Source: an uncultured Paraprevotella sp. (GTDB taxonomy: Bacteria; Bacteroidota; Bacteroidia; Bacteroidales; Bacteroidaceae). From it: a stretch of 63,050 nucleotides of DNA. Both the position numbers and the translations under genes were made by a program. This document shows, piece after piece, positions 26,884-36,116 of this stretch. The stretch is from NCBI GenBank assembly GCA_944320775.1, contig CALUIV010000016.1, forward strand, positions 1 to 63,050, in the 5' to 3' direction. Position 1 is the first letter of the stretch; each line of letters begins with the position of its first letter. The notes below the pieces were generated by a model. The model made no database searches and was not told the origin of the DNA. It was given only the letters and a program-made list of their open reading frames with translations.

Positions 26884-29800
26884 ATGGCAAAGAATTTCGC
26901 TGAACGTACTCGTTTGAACCTTTCTGAGGTCAACAAGGAAGTTTTGGAGCAATGGGACGCTGCAGATGTGTTCCATAAAAGTATGACAGAACGACAAGGT
27001 TGTCCTTCGTTTATATTTTTTGAAGGTCCACCGTCTGCAAATGGTCATCCGGGAATCCATCATGTGTTGGCTCGTTCGATCAAAGATACTTTTTGTCGAT
27101 ATAAGACCATGAAAGGTTTTCAGGTAAAACGTAAGGCCGGATGGGATACGCATGGATTGCCTGTTGAATTGGGCGTAGAAAAGGAATTAGGAATTACGAA
27201 AGAAGATATCGGTAAATCTATTTCTATTGAAGATTATAACCGGAAATGCCGTAAGAATGTTATGATGTATACCCAAGAATGGACAGATTTAAGTCACAAA
27301 ATGGGATACTGGGTAGATATGGAGCATCCATATATAACATACGACAATAAATATATTGAAACCTTATGGTGGTTGTTGAAGCAGTTGTATAATAAGGGGT
27401 TACTTTATAAAGGATATACGATTCAACCCTATTCACCTGCAGCTGGAACAGGATTGAGTTCACATGAATTAAACCAGCCCGGGTGTTATCGCGATGTAAA
27501 AGATACAACCGTTACGGCTCAGTTCCGTATGCTTGATCCGAAACCGGAAATGGCAGCTTGGGGAACTCCTTATTTTATAGCATGGACAACAACGCCTTGG
27601 ACTTTACCGTCAAATACGGCTCTTTGCGTCGGACCAAAAATAGACTATGTTGCTGTTCGTACATATAATGTATATACAGCAGAGCCGATTACGGTCGTAA
27701 TGGCTAAAGCTCGTGTTTCGGCTTATTTTAATGCTCAAGGCGAAAATATGCCTCTGGAAAATTATAAAGCTGGTGATAAGATTGTTCCTTATCAAATTGT
27801 TGGTGAATATGTAGGAACTGACTTGGTCGGTATGCATTATGAGCAATTGCTTCCATGGGTGAATCCGGGAGAAGGAGCTTTCCGTGTCATTCCCGGCGAT
27901 TATGTAACGACAGAAGATGGTACTGGTATTGTGCATATTGCACCGACGTTTGGTGCAGATGATGCTCAGGTTGCAAAAGCAGCGGGAATTCCTCCTTTGC
28001 AGTTGGTAAATAAGAAAGGAGAGCTCAGACCAATGGTAGATCTGACCGGTAAATTTTATCTGTTGGATGAACTTGATGAGAATTTTGTTTCTGCTTCTGT
28101 TGATGTTCCTGCATATGCCGCTTGGGCAGGAAAATTTGTCAAGAATGCATATGATCCGGCAAAATCAGAAAAGGATGAAACTTTGGATGTTGAGATCTGT
28201 ATGGATCTGAAACTAAATAACAAGGCATTCAAGATAGAAAAACATGTCCATAATTATCCTCATTGCTGGAGAACTGACAAACCTGTGTTATATTATCCTC
28301 TTGACAGCTGGTTTATCCGGAGTACAGCTGCTAAGGAACGTATGATGGAATTGAACAAAACAATTCTTTGGAAGCCAGAATCGACAGGTACAGGACGTTT
28401 TGGTAAGTGGCTGGAAAATCTGAATGATTGGAACTTAAGCCGTAGCCGTTATTGGGGTACTCCATTGCCAATATGGCGTTCTGAAGACGGTGAAGAATTG
28501 TGTATCGGTTCTGTAGAAGAATTATATGCAGAAACGGAAAAGGCTGTCGCTGCTGGAGTTATGCAGAACAATCCTTTAAAGGAGAAAGGATTTGTACCTG
28601 GTGATTACAGTCAGGAAAATTATGACAAGATAGATTTGCATCGTCCGTTTGTTGATGATATTCTTTTGGTTAGCCCAACAGGAAAAGTCATGAAACGGGA
28701 GTTAGATCTGATAGATGTCTGGTTTGATTCTGGAGCTATGCCTTATGCTCAAATTCATTATCCTTTTGAGAATAAAGATCAGTTAGACAGTCATGAAGTA
28801 TTTCCGGCAGATTTTATAGCTGAAGGTGTCGATCAAACGCGTGGTTGGTTCTTTACATTGCATGCAATAGCAACGATGGTGTTTGATACGGTCGCTTATA
28901 AAGCAGTTATTTCAAATGGGCTGGTTTTGGATAAAAATGGAAATAAAATGTCCAAACGTTTAGGTAACGCAGTGGATCCGTTTGAGAAGATTGAGCAATA
29001 TGGTGCCGATGCTGTACGTTGGTATATGATAACTAATTCGTCTCCATGGGATAATTTGAAATTCGATGAGGCTGGAGTGCAGGAAGTAAGTCGGACGTTT
29101 TTTGGTAAACTCTTCCAAACTTATTCATTCTTGACTATGTATGCCAATGTGGATGGCTGGAATTATAATGAGGAAGATGTTCCTTTGAAAGATCGTCCGG
29201 AAATTGATCGTTGGATTCTGTCTGAACTGAACACTTTGGTGAAGAATGTTGATACTTGCTATCAGGAATATGAACCGACCAAGGCAGGACGTTTAATCCA
29301 GGATTTTGTGATTGACAATGTCAGCAACTGGTTTGTTCGTTTGAGTCGTAAACGTTTCTGGGGTAGTGCAATGAGTACGGATAAGGTTTCTGCTTATCAG
29401 ACTCTTTATACTTGTTTGGAAACAGTTGCCAAACTGATGGCTCCTATTGCTCCATATTATGCAGACCGTCTGTACAAGGACTTGACCAATGCTACAGGAC
29501 GGAATGAGGCAGAAAGTGTACATCTTGCATTTTTCCCTCAATACAATGAGTCATATGTGGACAAAGATCTAGAGTATCGTATGGAATTGGCACAACAAAT
29601 CAGTTCGATGGTTTTGTCGTTGCGTAAAAAAGAACATATTAATGTACGTCAGCCACTTCAGTGTATTTCAATTCCTATAACTGATGCTGTACAACAAAAA
29701 CGTATAGAGGCAGTTAAGCAGTTGATTCTGGATGAAGTGAATGTCAAAGAATTACTTTTTGTAGAAGGAAACGGTGTTTTAGTTAGAAAAGTAAAATGCA

Positions 29801-30306
29801 ATTTCCGTACAATGGGTAAAAAATTTGGCAAGTTGATGAAGAGTGTGGCTACAGCGATGGATGCATTGTCACAAGAGCAAATTTCAGAACTGGAAAATTC
29901 CGGTACATTGAATATTCTCCTTTCTGGAGGTGAGCAAGTGACAGTTGATGTTGCGGATGTTGAGATTTATAGTGAGGATATTCCGGGATGGACTGTTGCC
30001 AATGAAGGAAGTCTTACGGTTGCTTTGGACATAACGGTGACAGATGCTTTGAAGAATGAAGGTATAGCGCGTGAGATCATCAAGCGAATTCAGAATTTAC
30101 GCAAAGAAAGTGGATTTGAGATTACTGACCGCATACGCATCCGACTAGCTTCAAATGAACATACAGATCGGGCGGTTCAAGAATTCGCGGACTATATTTG
30201 TGGTCAGGTACTTGCAAATGAAATTCTCATTGAAAAGGAGAGCTTTGAAGGAACAGAACTTGATTTTGAGGATTATCAAGTAAAGGTGCAGATAGACAAA
30301 GAATAA
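26884..30306 (+). CDS. ileS: Isoleucyl-tRNA synthetase
   Basis: This class I synthetase charges tRNA-Ile. The 1140-aa length, the HPGIHH form of the HIGH motif (near residue 54) and the KMSKR form of KMSKS (near 687) resemble the longer IleS2-type enzymes rather than E. coli IleS. The CP1 editing domain lies near 200-400. IleS2-type enzymes are often less sensitive to mupirocin; that is family knowledge, not tested here. A terminator follows directly. Confidence 0.97.
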   Translation: MAKNFAERTRLNLSEVNKEVLEQWDAADVFHKSMTERQGCPSFIFFEGPPSANGHPGIHHVLARSIKDTFCRYKTMKGFQVKRKAGWDTHGLPVELGVEKELGITKEDIGKSISIEDYNRKCRKNVMMYTQEWTDLSHKMGYWVDMEHPYITYDNKYIETLWWLLKQLYNKGLLYKGYTIQPYSPAAGTGLSSHELNQPGCYRDVKDTTVTAQFRMLDPKPEMAAWGTPYFIAWTTTPWTLPSNTALCVGPKIDYVAVRTYNVYTAEPITVVMAKARVSAYFNAQGENMPLENYKAGDKIVPYQIVGEYVGTDLVGMHYEQLLPWVNPGEGAFRVIPGDYVTTEDGTGIVHIAPTFGADDAQVAKAAGIPPLQLVNKKGELRPMVDLTGKFYLLDELDENFVSASVDVPAYAAWAGKFVKNAYDPAKSEKDETLDVEICMDLKLNNKAFKIEKHVHNYPHCWRTDKPVLYYPLDSWFIRSTAAKERMMELNKTILWKPESTGTGRFGKWLENLNDWNLSRSRYWGTPLPIWRSEDGEELCIGSVEELYAETEKAVAAGVMQNNPLKEKGFVPGDYSQENYDKIDLHRPFVDDILLVSPTGKVMKRELDLIDVWFDSGAMPYAQIHYPFENKDQLDSHEVFPADFIAEGVDQTRGWFFTLHAIATMVFDTVAYKAVISNGLVLDKNGNKMSKRLGNAVDPFEKIEQYGADAVRWYMITNSSPWDNLKFDEAGVQEVSRTFFGKLFQTYSFLTMYANVDGWNYNEEDVPLKDRPEIDRWILSELNTLVKNVDTCYQEYEPTKAGRLIQDFVIDNVSNWFVRLSRKRFWGSAMSTDKVSAYQTLYTCLETVAKLMAPIAPYYADRLYKDLTNATGRNEAESVHLAFFPQYNESYVDKDLEYRMELAQQISSMVLSLRKKEHINVRQPLQCISIPITDAVQQKRIEAVKQLILDEVNVKELLFVEGNGVLVRKVKCNFRTMGKKFGKLMKSVATAMDALSQEQISELENSGTLNILLSGGEQVTVDVADVEIYSEDIPGWTVANEGSLTVALDITVTDALKNEGIAREIIKRIQNLRKESGFEITDRIRIRLASNEHTDRAVQEFADYICGQVLANEILIEKESFEGTELDFEDYQVKVQIDKE

Positions 30307-30310
30307 TTGT

Positions 30311-30345
30311 AAAATCCGCAGCATCTTCATGTTGTTGCGGATTTT
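30311..30345 (+). terminator. ileS terminator
   Basis: AAAATCCGCA pairs with TGCGGATTTT around a 15-base loop, 5 bases after the ileS stop. The T-run is short and merges into TATCTTTG at 30345-30352. Confidence 0.75.
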
Positions 30346-30352
30346 ATCTTTG
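30345..30352 (+). promoter_or_regulatory. Candidate -7 element TATCTTTG for the dksA-like/lspA genes
   Basis: Exact -7 consensus overlapping the last base of the ileS terminator, 32 bases before the DksA-like ATG. The -33 position falls inside the terminator stem and has no clear TTTG, so it is tentative. Confidence 0.45.
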
Positions 30353-30383
30353 AAATATTTATTAACCCTATAAATTAAATCTT

Positions 30384-30770
30384 ATGGCAGAGAAAACACG
30401 TTACAGTGATGAAGAATTGGAGGAGTTCAAGGAATTGATCCAAGAAAAGCTTGATGTGGCCAAACGCGATTATGATGCAATGATGGCGTCATTAATGAAT
30501 CGTGATAATAATGGTGTCGATGATACATCGCCAACTTATAAGGCCATGGAAGAAGGGGCAAATACGCAGTCGAAGGAAGAACTGATGACTTTAGCTGCTC
30601 GGCAGCAAAAATTTATTCAGGGATTACAAGCCGCTTTGGTACGGATAGAGAATAAAACTTATGGTATTTGTCGTGAAACCGGTAAATTGATACCTAAAGA
30701 AAGACTCAGAGCTGTGCCTCATGCAACGTTGTGCATTGAAGCAAAAAATGTGAAAAATAGAAAGGATTAA
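30384..30770 (+). CDS. TraR/DksA-family protein with degenerate zinc finger
   Basis: The 128-aa protein has a DksA-like coiled coil (about residues 8-90) and a C-terminal globular segment. The four zinc cysteines are reduced to two: CRET replaces the first CxxC near residue 98 and LCIEAK replaces the second near 119. DksA proteins enter the RNA polymerase secondary channel and work with ppGpp. It follows ileS and precedes lspA by 3 bases, an arrangement common in Bacteroidales. The non-zinc form is a known theme in the family. Confidence 0.88.
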   Translation: MAEKTRYSDEELEEFKELIQEKLDVAKRDYDAMMASLMNRDNNGVDDTSPTYKAMEEGANTQSKEELMTLAARQQKFIQGLQAALVRIENKTYGICRETGKLIPKERLRAVPHATLCIEAKNVKNRKD

Positions 30771-30773
30771 GTT

Positions 30774-31391
30774 GTGAAAAAGGTAAGAAAGACATCCAGA
30801 ACATACGGCGGTTTGATTATCGCCATTATTGCAGTTATTTTGGTTATCGACCAGGTAATAAAAATTGCAGTTAAAACAAATATGTATATGCACGAAAGTA
30901 TTCGTGTAACAGATTGGTTTTATATTTTCTTTACGGAGAATCCGGGCATGGCATTCGGTTGGGAGTTCATGGATAAGATCTTTCTTACCTTATTTCGTAT
31001 AATAGCAGTGGGTGTTATTGGATTTTTCCTATATCGTTTTGTTCGTAAGAAAGCACCATTCGGTTATCTGCTTTGTTGGGCTTTAATTTTGGCCGGTGCA
31101 GCAGGTAATATTATAGATTGTGTATTTTACGGTTTGATTTTCAATAATCCTCCTGCACCATTAGTGGCAGAATTTGTTCCCTTTGGATCAGGTTATGAGT
31201 CAGTTTTTCACGGTAAGGTTGTTGATATGTTTTATTTTCCGATAATTGATACGAACTGGCCGGAATGGATGCCATTTGTAGGTGGTGATCATTTTATTTT
31301 TTTCAGTCCTATATTTAATTTTGCTGATGCGGCGATTAGTTGTGGTATTATAGCATTGCTTTTGTTCTATCACAAACGGTTGAGTCATTGA
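30774..31391 (+). CDS. lspA: Lipoprotein signal peptidase (signal peptidase II)
   Basis: LspA removes the signal peptide of prolipoproteins at the lipid-modified Cys, and this window alone encodes many such substrates. The start is GTG 30774, three bases after the previous stop. The 205-aa protein has four membrane helices and the two catalytic aspartates in AAGNIIDCVFYG near residue 113 and FNFADAAIS near 184. It is longer than the usual 160-170 aa because of a periplasmic insert near 120-170, a feature of Bacteroidetes LspA. Confidence 0.95.
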   Translation: MKKVRKTSRTYGGLIIAIIAVILVIDQVIKIAVKTNMYMHESIRVTDWFYIFFTENPGMAFGWEFMDKIFLTLFRIIAVGVIGFFLYRFVRKKAPFGYLLCWALILAGAAGNIIDCVFYGLIFNNPPAPLVAEFVPFGSGYESVFHGKVVDMFYFPIIDTNWPEWMPFVGGDHFIFFSPIFNFADAAISCGIIALLLFYHKRLSH

Positions 31392-31421
31392 TTATTGTTA
31401 CCTCTTTTCAGTAGTAAACAT

Positions 31422-32393
31422 ATGTATAGAGCGCGTCTGAATTTTCTTGCCAGTTTCTTTTGTGCTTCGGTTGCATTGACCGTAGTTGCCTGTCGGTCAG
31501 AAAAGAAACCGTCTGGAGTGATTCCGTTTGATAAGATGGAGGCTGTCTTGTATGATTATCATTGTGCCCAGTCTATGGCAGAAGTGGATGGGGATAGTAC
31601 GGAGTATAGACGTTATCTGTATATACATTCTGTGTTTCAGAAACATCATATTACGGAAGCTCAGTTTGATTCTTCCATGATTTGGTATTCTGCAGATGCC
31701 GCTCAGTTGGAACTGATGTATCAGCATATCAATGAGCGAATGGAGAAAGAAATGGGGCTTTATGCTGTTTTATTGGATAACAGTGGAGCTGATTATTACG
31801 GTACATTGTCTCAAACAGGAGATACGGCAAATATTTGGCGCGGTCGGGACTTTTATTTTTTACGTGCTGGAACATTAGAGAATCGTATGACTTTTACCCT
31901 GCCTGCAGATTCTTCTTTTCAAATAGGTGATTCTATTTTATGGCAGTTTGAACCGATGTTCGTTGTGCAGAATAATGGTGGACGTAATGTCTATTCCGGG
32001 ATGTCTGTTCAGTATGAAGATACTATCGTATCGGTTCAGAGCCGTATTACGTCTGATGGTCGAGTTGATTTATTTATAAAACCAGTACCGAATAAAAATA
32101 TTCAAAAAATTAATGGCTTTGTATATTATGCAACACAACAACAGTCTGATGAAGAAAAGTTTAGAGCTGTTGTATTAAGGAACATACATTTAGTACGTTT
32201 TCACCGTCAACTGTCTGATTCATTAAGTGCCGATACTCTTGCATTGCCTGATAGCCTGATCAATGACTCTTTAAAACAGACAATGCCTGTTGATTCGATT
32301 TTGCTTCAGGATTCAGTAAAAAGTATGGATTTGCCAGCTGGTGGGCGACATCAAGGAAGTCCGATTGATTATAAAAGGAAAAGAAAACGTTAA
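31422..32393 (+). CDS. DUF4296-domain lipoprotein
   Basis: From ATG 31422 the protein is 323 aa with a lipoprotein signal ending VVAC; the TTG start at 31395 only adds a short tail. The N-terminal domain with FDKMEAVLYDYHCAQSMAE near residues 37-55 is DUF4296. The middle is a beta-rich domain, and the C-terminus (about 265-323) is a Ser/Asp/Leu-rich tail ending in a basic RKRKR patch. It follows lspA by 30 bases in the usual Bacteroidales order. Function unknown, envelope-anchored. Confidence 0.82.
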   Translation: MYRARLNFLASFFCASVALTVVACRSEKKPSGVIPFDKMEAVLYDYHCAQSMAEVDGDSTEYRRYLYIHSVFQKHHITEAQFDSSMIWYSADAAQLELMYQHINERMEKEMGLYAVLLDNSGADYYGTLSQTGDTANIWRGRDFYFLRAGTLENRMTFTLPADSSFQIGDSILWQFEPMFVVQNNGGRNVYSGMSVQYEDTIVSVQSRITSDGRVDLFIKPVPNKNIQKINGFVYYATQQQSDEEKFRAVVLRNIHLVRFHRQLSDSLSADTLALPDSLINDSLKQTMPVDSILLQDSVKSMDLPAGGRHQGSPIDYKRKRKR

Positions 32394-32404
32394 TTCAAAT
32401 TCTG

Positions 32405-32749
32405 ATGGTTCCGCAGAAACAGTATGCATGTAATCGGTTTTATTTGTCTGCAAATGATGTAATAAACCAAAATACAGTAGTTATTTTAAATCAGGAAGGT
32501 TTTTATTTGGAGCATTCTCCCTTATCGGGAGAACGTCCGTACGTAGAATGGCTTGGTGGCATTTTTTTTCTCCTTCCACAACAAATTCTTACTCCTTGTG
32601 GACACGAAGAGGATTTTTTTCAATGGTATCCTACAGTGTGTCCTGCTTGGGTAAAGGAAATAAAATATCGATTATGGTCTATTCATATTGTATCCCGAAA
32701 CCATGCAAATAAGTCAGACCGGATTGTTTTTCGTTGTTTGGGTAAATAG
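32405..32749 (+). CDS. Hypothetical protein, 114 aa
   Basis: I do not recognise the family. It starts 11 bases after the lipoprotein gene on the same strand, so it is probably the last gene of the lspA operon. There is no signal peptide or clear membrane helix. Features are a NQEGFYLEHSPLSGERPYVEWLGGIFFLLP segment (described by residues near 28-57) rich in aromatics, and a Trp-rich C-terminal half. It converges on a TrmH-type methyltransferase gene with a 6-base gap. Confidence 0.65.
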   Translation: MVPQKQYACNRFYLSANDVINQNTVVILNQEGFYLEHSPLSGERPYVEWLGGIFFLLPQQILTPCGHEEDFFQWYPTVCPAWVKEIKYRLWSIHIVSRNHANKSDRIVFRCLGK

Positions 32750-32755
32750 TGTAAT

Positions 32756-33526
32756 TCAAACTCTTCTTCTGAATTCTGCGCAAACAATAGCAGTAGCAAT
32801 GGCTACATTCAAACTTTCACTTGTTATTCGTTGTGACGGATAGTTTGGTATATATAATTTGTTTGTTAATGTTGTTCTTATTTCTTCGCTGATTCCTTTA
32901 CCTTCATTACCCATTACTATAATCCCTCCTTTAGAAAGTTCTTGTTGATATATATCGTCACCATCTAGGGAAGTTCCGTATATAGGAATATTCATTTGTC
33001 GCTTTAGGAAATCTGCTAAGTCTACATAATGTACATTGACTCTCGCTAAAGCACCCATCGTAGCTTGTATGGTTTTAGGATTGTATATATCAGCCGAACT
33101 ATAAGTACAGAATATGTCTTCAATACCAAACCAATCGGCCAAACGTACAATTGTACCCAAATTACCAGGATCTTGTACATCGTCAAGAGCCAGATAGAGT
33201 TTTTGATCATTCAGAGTTTTCGGTATGATATTGTTTTTGCATTCAAAGATTCCGATAACTTCTTGAGGGTTTTTCTGTAAACTAATTCGTTTTAATTCGT
33301 CAACAGTTATAGGATAGACAGAAATTCCATTTTGTTCTAAGTTATGGATTTGGTGTTTGTTTCTGCTTAGCCATTCCTCTGTTGCAGCTAGAAAACGGCA
33401 TTTAAAGAAGGGGAGGATATCGCCTACGAGTTTGGGGCCTTCTGCAACAAATGCATTTTCTTGTTTTCTGTATTTTTTCTGCTCTAATGCTCGTATTAAT
33501 TTAATTAGGTTTTTACTGATCATCAT
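32756..33526 (-). CDS. TrmH/SpoU-family RNA 2'-O-methyltransferase
   Basis: The 256-aa SAM-dependent enzyme has an N-terminal substrate-binding domain (to about residue 90) and the knotted SpoU domain with motif 1 DDVQDPGNLGTIVRLADWFG near 116-135, motif 2 IIVMGNEGKGISEEIR near 203-218 and motif 3 ITSESLNVAIATAIVC near 232-247. The target is 23S rRNA or tRNA; the exact site cannot be told from sequence. Confidence 0.9.
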   Translation of the reverse strand: MMISKNLIKLIRALEQKKYRKQENAFVAEGPKLVGDILPFFKCRFLAATEEWLSRNKHQIHNLEQNGISVYPITVDELKRISLQKNPQEVIGIFECKNNIIPKTLNDQKLYLALDDVQDPGNLGTIVRLADWFGIEDIFCTYSSADIYNPKTIQATMGALARVNVHYVDLADFLKRQMNIPIYGTSLDGDDIYQQELSKGGIIVMGNEGKGISEEIRTTLTNKLYIPNYPSQRITSESLNVAIATAIVCAEFRRRV

Positions 33527-33660
33527 TGTAAGGAGCTTTTTGCTGCAAATTTACGCTAATTTTTGGTTTTTGAAAGGTCTGGGGTAGGCATAATTATACT
33601 CAATTCATTAATTTCATCATTTAAGTTTACCTGTTAAACGTTTTTGTTTTGAATAATGTT

Positions 33661-33668
33661 TATCTTTG
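33661..33668 (+). promoter_or_regulatory. Candidate -7 element TATCTTTG
   Basis: Exact consensus 52 bases before the chosen ATG of the Omp85-type gene. It overlaps the alternative upstream TTG frame, which supports the later start at 33721. Confidence 0.55.
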
Positions 33669-33720
33669 TAGTATAAATCTTTTGCAAGCAGATTTTTCAA
33701 ACAGCGATATAACGATTCAG

Positions 33721-36021
33721 ATGAACAGGTTTCAATTTGGAAAACTTCTAATATATATATATATACTGGGTATGTTGACTGCATGTTCAGCTACTAAGTT
33801 TATTCCAGATGGTTCTTATATGCTTGATAAGGTTTCTGTAAAAACCGACAGCAAGTCTTTGCGTGCATCTGATTTTCATCCCTATATTAAACAATATCCT
33901 AATTCCAGATGGTTCAGTTTGGTTAAAGTACCGATGGGACCATATGCTTTGTCGGGAAAGGATAGTACAAAAGTGATTAATCGTTTCTTGCAGAAGATCG
34001 GTGAGGCCCCGGTTGTTTACGATTCGCTTTTGATGGAAGATACACGACGTGATATGCAGGCGGCTGTTGCCAATATGGGATATTTAAATGCAGAAGTCAG
34101 CACTTGGGAAATTCGGAAAAAGAAAAAGATAGAGTTAGTTTATAATGTACATTCCCGTCAGCGTTACTATGTACGCCGAGTGGCATATGAATTTTCAGAC
34201 AGCTTGCTGTGGCAACTGTTTGCACAGCAGCAGAAAAATTCATTATTACGTTCAGGGATGCCGTTTGATGTTAACCGACTAGACGCTGAAAGAAATCGTT
34301 TGAGTAACTTATTCTTAGAAAATGGTTATTATAAGTTCAACAAAGAGTTGATTCGTTTTGATGCGGATACAACTGTAGGTGAACATCTTGTAGATCTTAC
34401 AATGTATGTATTACCAATGCAGACAGACAGTATAGGGTCCGGTCACAGACAATATCGTATCCGCAATATACGTGTATATTCAGATGTTGAGAGTCCTGAG
34501 CAGAAGGATTTGAATGTGCTTGAAAAAGAAGGATGTCAGATTTATTATAAAGATCATCTGAATTTTCGTCCTAGTTTCCTTGCTGACAAGATTACGTTTG
34601 CCTCAGGGGATATTTATAATGACCGCACTGTACAGTATACATATCGAAATTTTGGACGATTGCAGGCGTTGTCGTCGGCTGCTGTTCGTATGGAAGAAGT
34701 AGAAGATTCGGCATTGTTGGATTGTAACGTATTGATAACAAGTAACAAAACTCACTCTTTTGAAACGGAGCTTGAAGGCACAAATTCAGCTGGTGATTTG
34801 GGAGCAGCTTTAGCGTTAACTTATCAGAACAGAAATCTTTTTAAAGGATCGGAATTGTTTTCTATAAAATTACGTGGTGCTTTTGAAGCCATTACTGGTC
34901 TGGAAGGATATACAGACCAGAATTATTTGGAATATAGTATAGAAACAGGATTGACTTTTCCTGATTTTAAATTTCCGTTTTTAACAAAACGTTATCGTTC
35001 TTTGATTCAGACCACATCAGAAATTGCTTTAATGTATGATTTACAGAATAGGCCAGAGTTTCATAGAAGGGTCGTTACCGGTGCTTTGCGTTATCGTTGG
35101 AGTAACCGGAAATATCAATTGCAACATCGTGTTGATCTCATAGATTTGAACTATGTGTTTATGCCATGGATTTCCGAGACTTTTAAGAATGATTATTTAG
35201 ATGATGAAGATAATCGAAATTCTATTCTGCGTTATAATTATGAGAATTTATTTATCATGAAGCTCGGATATAGTCTGTCCTATAATTCTCAAGGGGATGG
35301 CGGTCCCAATTCCAGTTATGGGAAAAATGCAACAGGTATTCGATTCAATGTGGAGTCAGCGGGTAATTTATTGTATGGTTTTTCAAACCTGTTAAAAGCT
35401 CAACGCGGAAGTGAAGGGCAATACACTTTATTTAATATAGCATATGCCCAATATGTTAAGGCTGACATCGATTTAAGTCGGAGTATTCGTTTTGATAATC
35501 GTAATTCTTTGGCTTTGCATTTGGGACTTGGGGTTGCTTATCCTTATGGAAATTCTAAAATACTGCCTTTTGAAAAGCGGTATTTCAGCGGTGGAGCCAA
35601 TAGTGTCCGAGGATGGTCTGTCCGTGAATTAGGTCCAGGACGTTATTCCGGAACAGATGGACGTATTGATTTTATAAATGCAACAGGCGATATAAAGTTG
35701 GATATGAATATTGAATATCGTACGTTTCTGTTTTGGAAACTTCATGGGGCTATTTTTGTAGATGCCGGGAATATCTGGACCATTCGTGAGTATACTGACC
35801 AACCTGGCGGGCAGTTCCTTTTTAATCAGTTCTACAAGCAGATTGCGGTATCTTATGGTATTGGATTACGATTAAATTTTGATTTTTTTATTTTGCGTTT
35901 AGATGGCGGAATGAAGGCCGTCAATCCTGCATATACTACTAGAAAAGAACATTTTCCATTATTTTCTCCTAATTTCGGACGGGATTTTGCATTGCATTTT
36001 GCCGTAGGCTTGCCATTCTGA
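33721..36021 (+). CDS. BamA/TamA-family (Omp85) outer-membrane lipoprotein
   Basis: From ATG 33721 the 766-aa protein has a lipoprotein signal ending MLTAC; the TTG start at 33649 was rejected because it puts 24 residues before the signal. POTRA-like segments cover about residues 60-370, followed by a 16-strand-type barrel with the Omp85 motif YFSGGANSVRGWSVRELGPG near 621-640. It ends in Phe, as barrel proteins do. The lipoprotein Omp85 type is common in Bacteroidetes and may insert or export surface proteins. Confidence 0.9.
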   Translation: MNRFQFGKLLIYIYILGMLTACSATKFIPDGSYMLDKVSVKTDSKSLRASDFHPYIKQYPNSRWFSLVKVPMGPYALSGKDSTKVINRFLQKIGEAPVVYDSLLMEDTRRDMQAAVANMGYLNAEVSTWEIRKKKKIELVYNVHSRQRYYVRRVAYEFSDSLLWQLFAQQQKNSLLRSGMPFDVNRLDAERNRLSNLFLENGYYKFNKELIRFDADTTVGEHLVDLTMYVLPMQTDSIGSGHRQYRIRNIRVYSDVESPEQKDLNVLEKEGCQIYYKDHLNFRPSFLADKITFASGDIYNDRTVQYTYRNFGRLQALSSAAVRMEEVEDSALLDCNVLITSNKTHSFETELEGTNSAGDLGAALALTYQNRNLFKGSELFSIKLRGAFEAITGLEGYTDQNYLEYSIETGLTFPDFKFPFLTKRYRSLIQTTSEIALMYDLQNRPEFHRRVVTGALRYRWSNRKYQLQHRVDLIDLNYVFMPWISETFKNDYLDDEDNRNSILRYNYENLFIMKLGYSLSYNSQGDGGPNSSYGKNATGIRFNVESAGNLLYGFSNLLKAQRGSEGQYTLFNIAYAQYVKADIDLSRSIRFDNRNSLALHLGLGVAYPYGNSKILPFEKRYFSGGANSVRGWSVRELGPGRYSGTDGRIDFINATGDIKLDMNIEYRTFLFWKLHGAIFVDAGNIWTIREYTDQPGGQFLFNQFYKQIAVSYGIGLRLNFDFFILRLDGGMKAVNPAYTTRKEHFPLFSPNFGRDFALHFAVGLPF

Positions 36022-36068
36022 TTGTATACCAGACGATGTCGTATGGCCCGTTAAAGAGCTGAAAAATA

Positions 36069-36100
36069 TTTGTCTTTTCATTGTCAAATTCTTATTTTTG
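36069..36100 (+). promoter_or_regulatory. Promoter TTTG-N20-TATTTTTG
   Basis: TTTG at 36069-36072 and TATTTTTG at 36093-36100 have ideal spacing. The element ends 16 bases before the MBL-hydrolase start. Confidence 0.75.
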
Positions 36101-36116
36101 CATAAACAAATGAACT

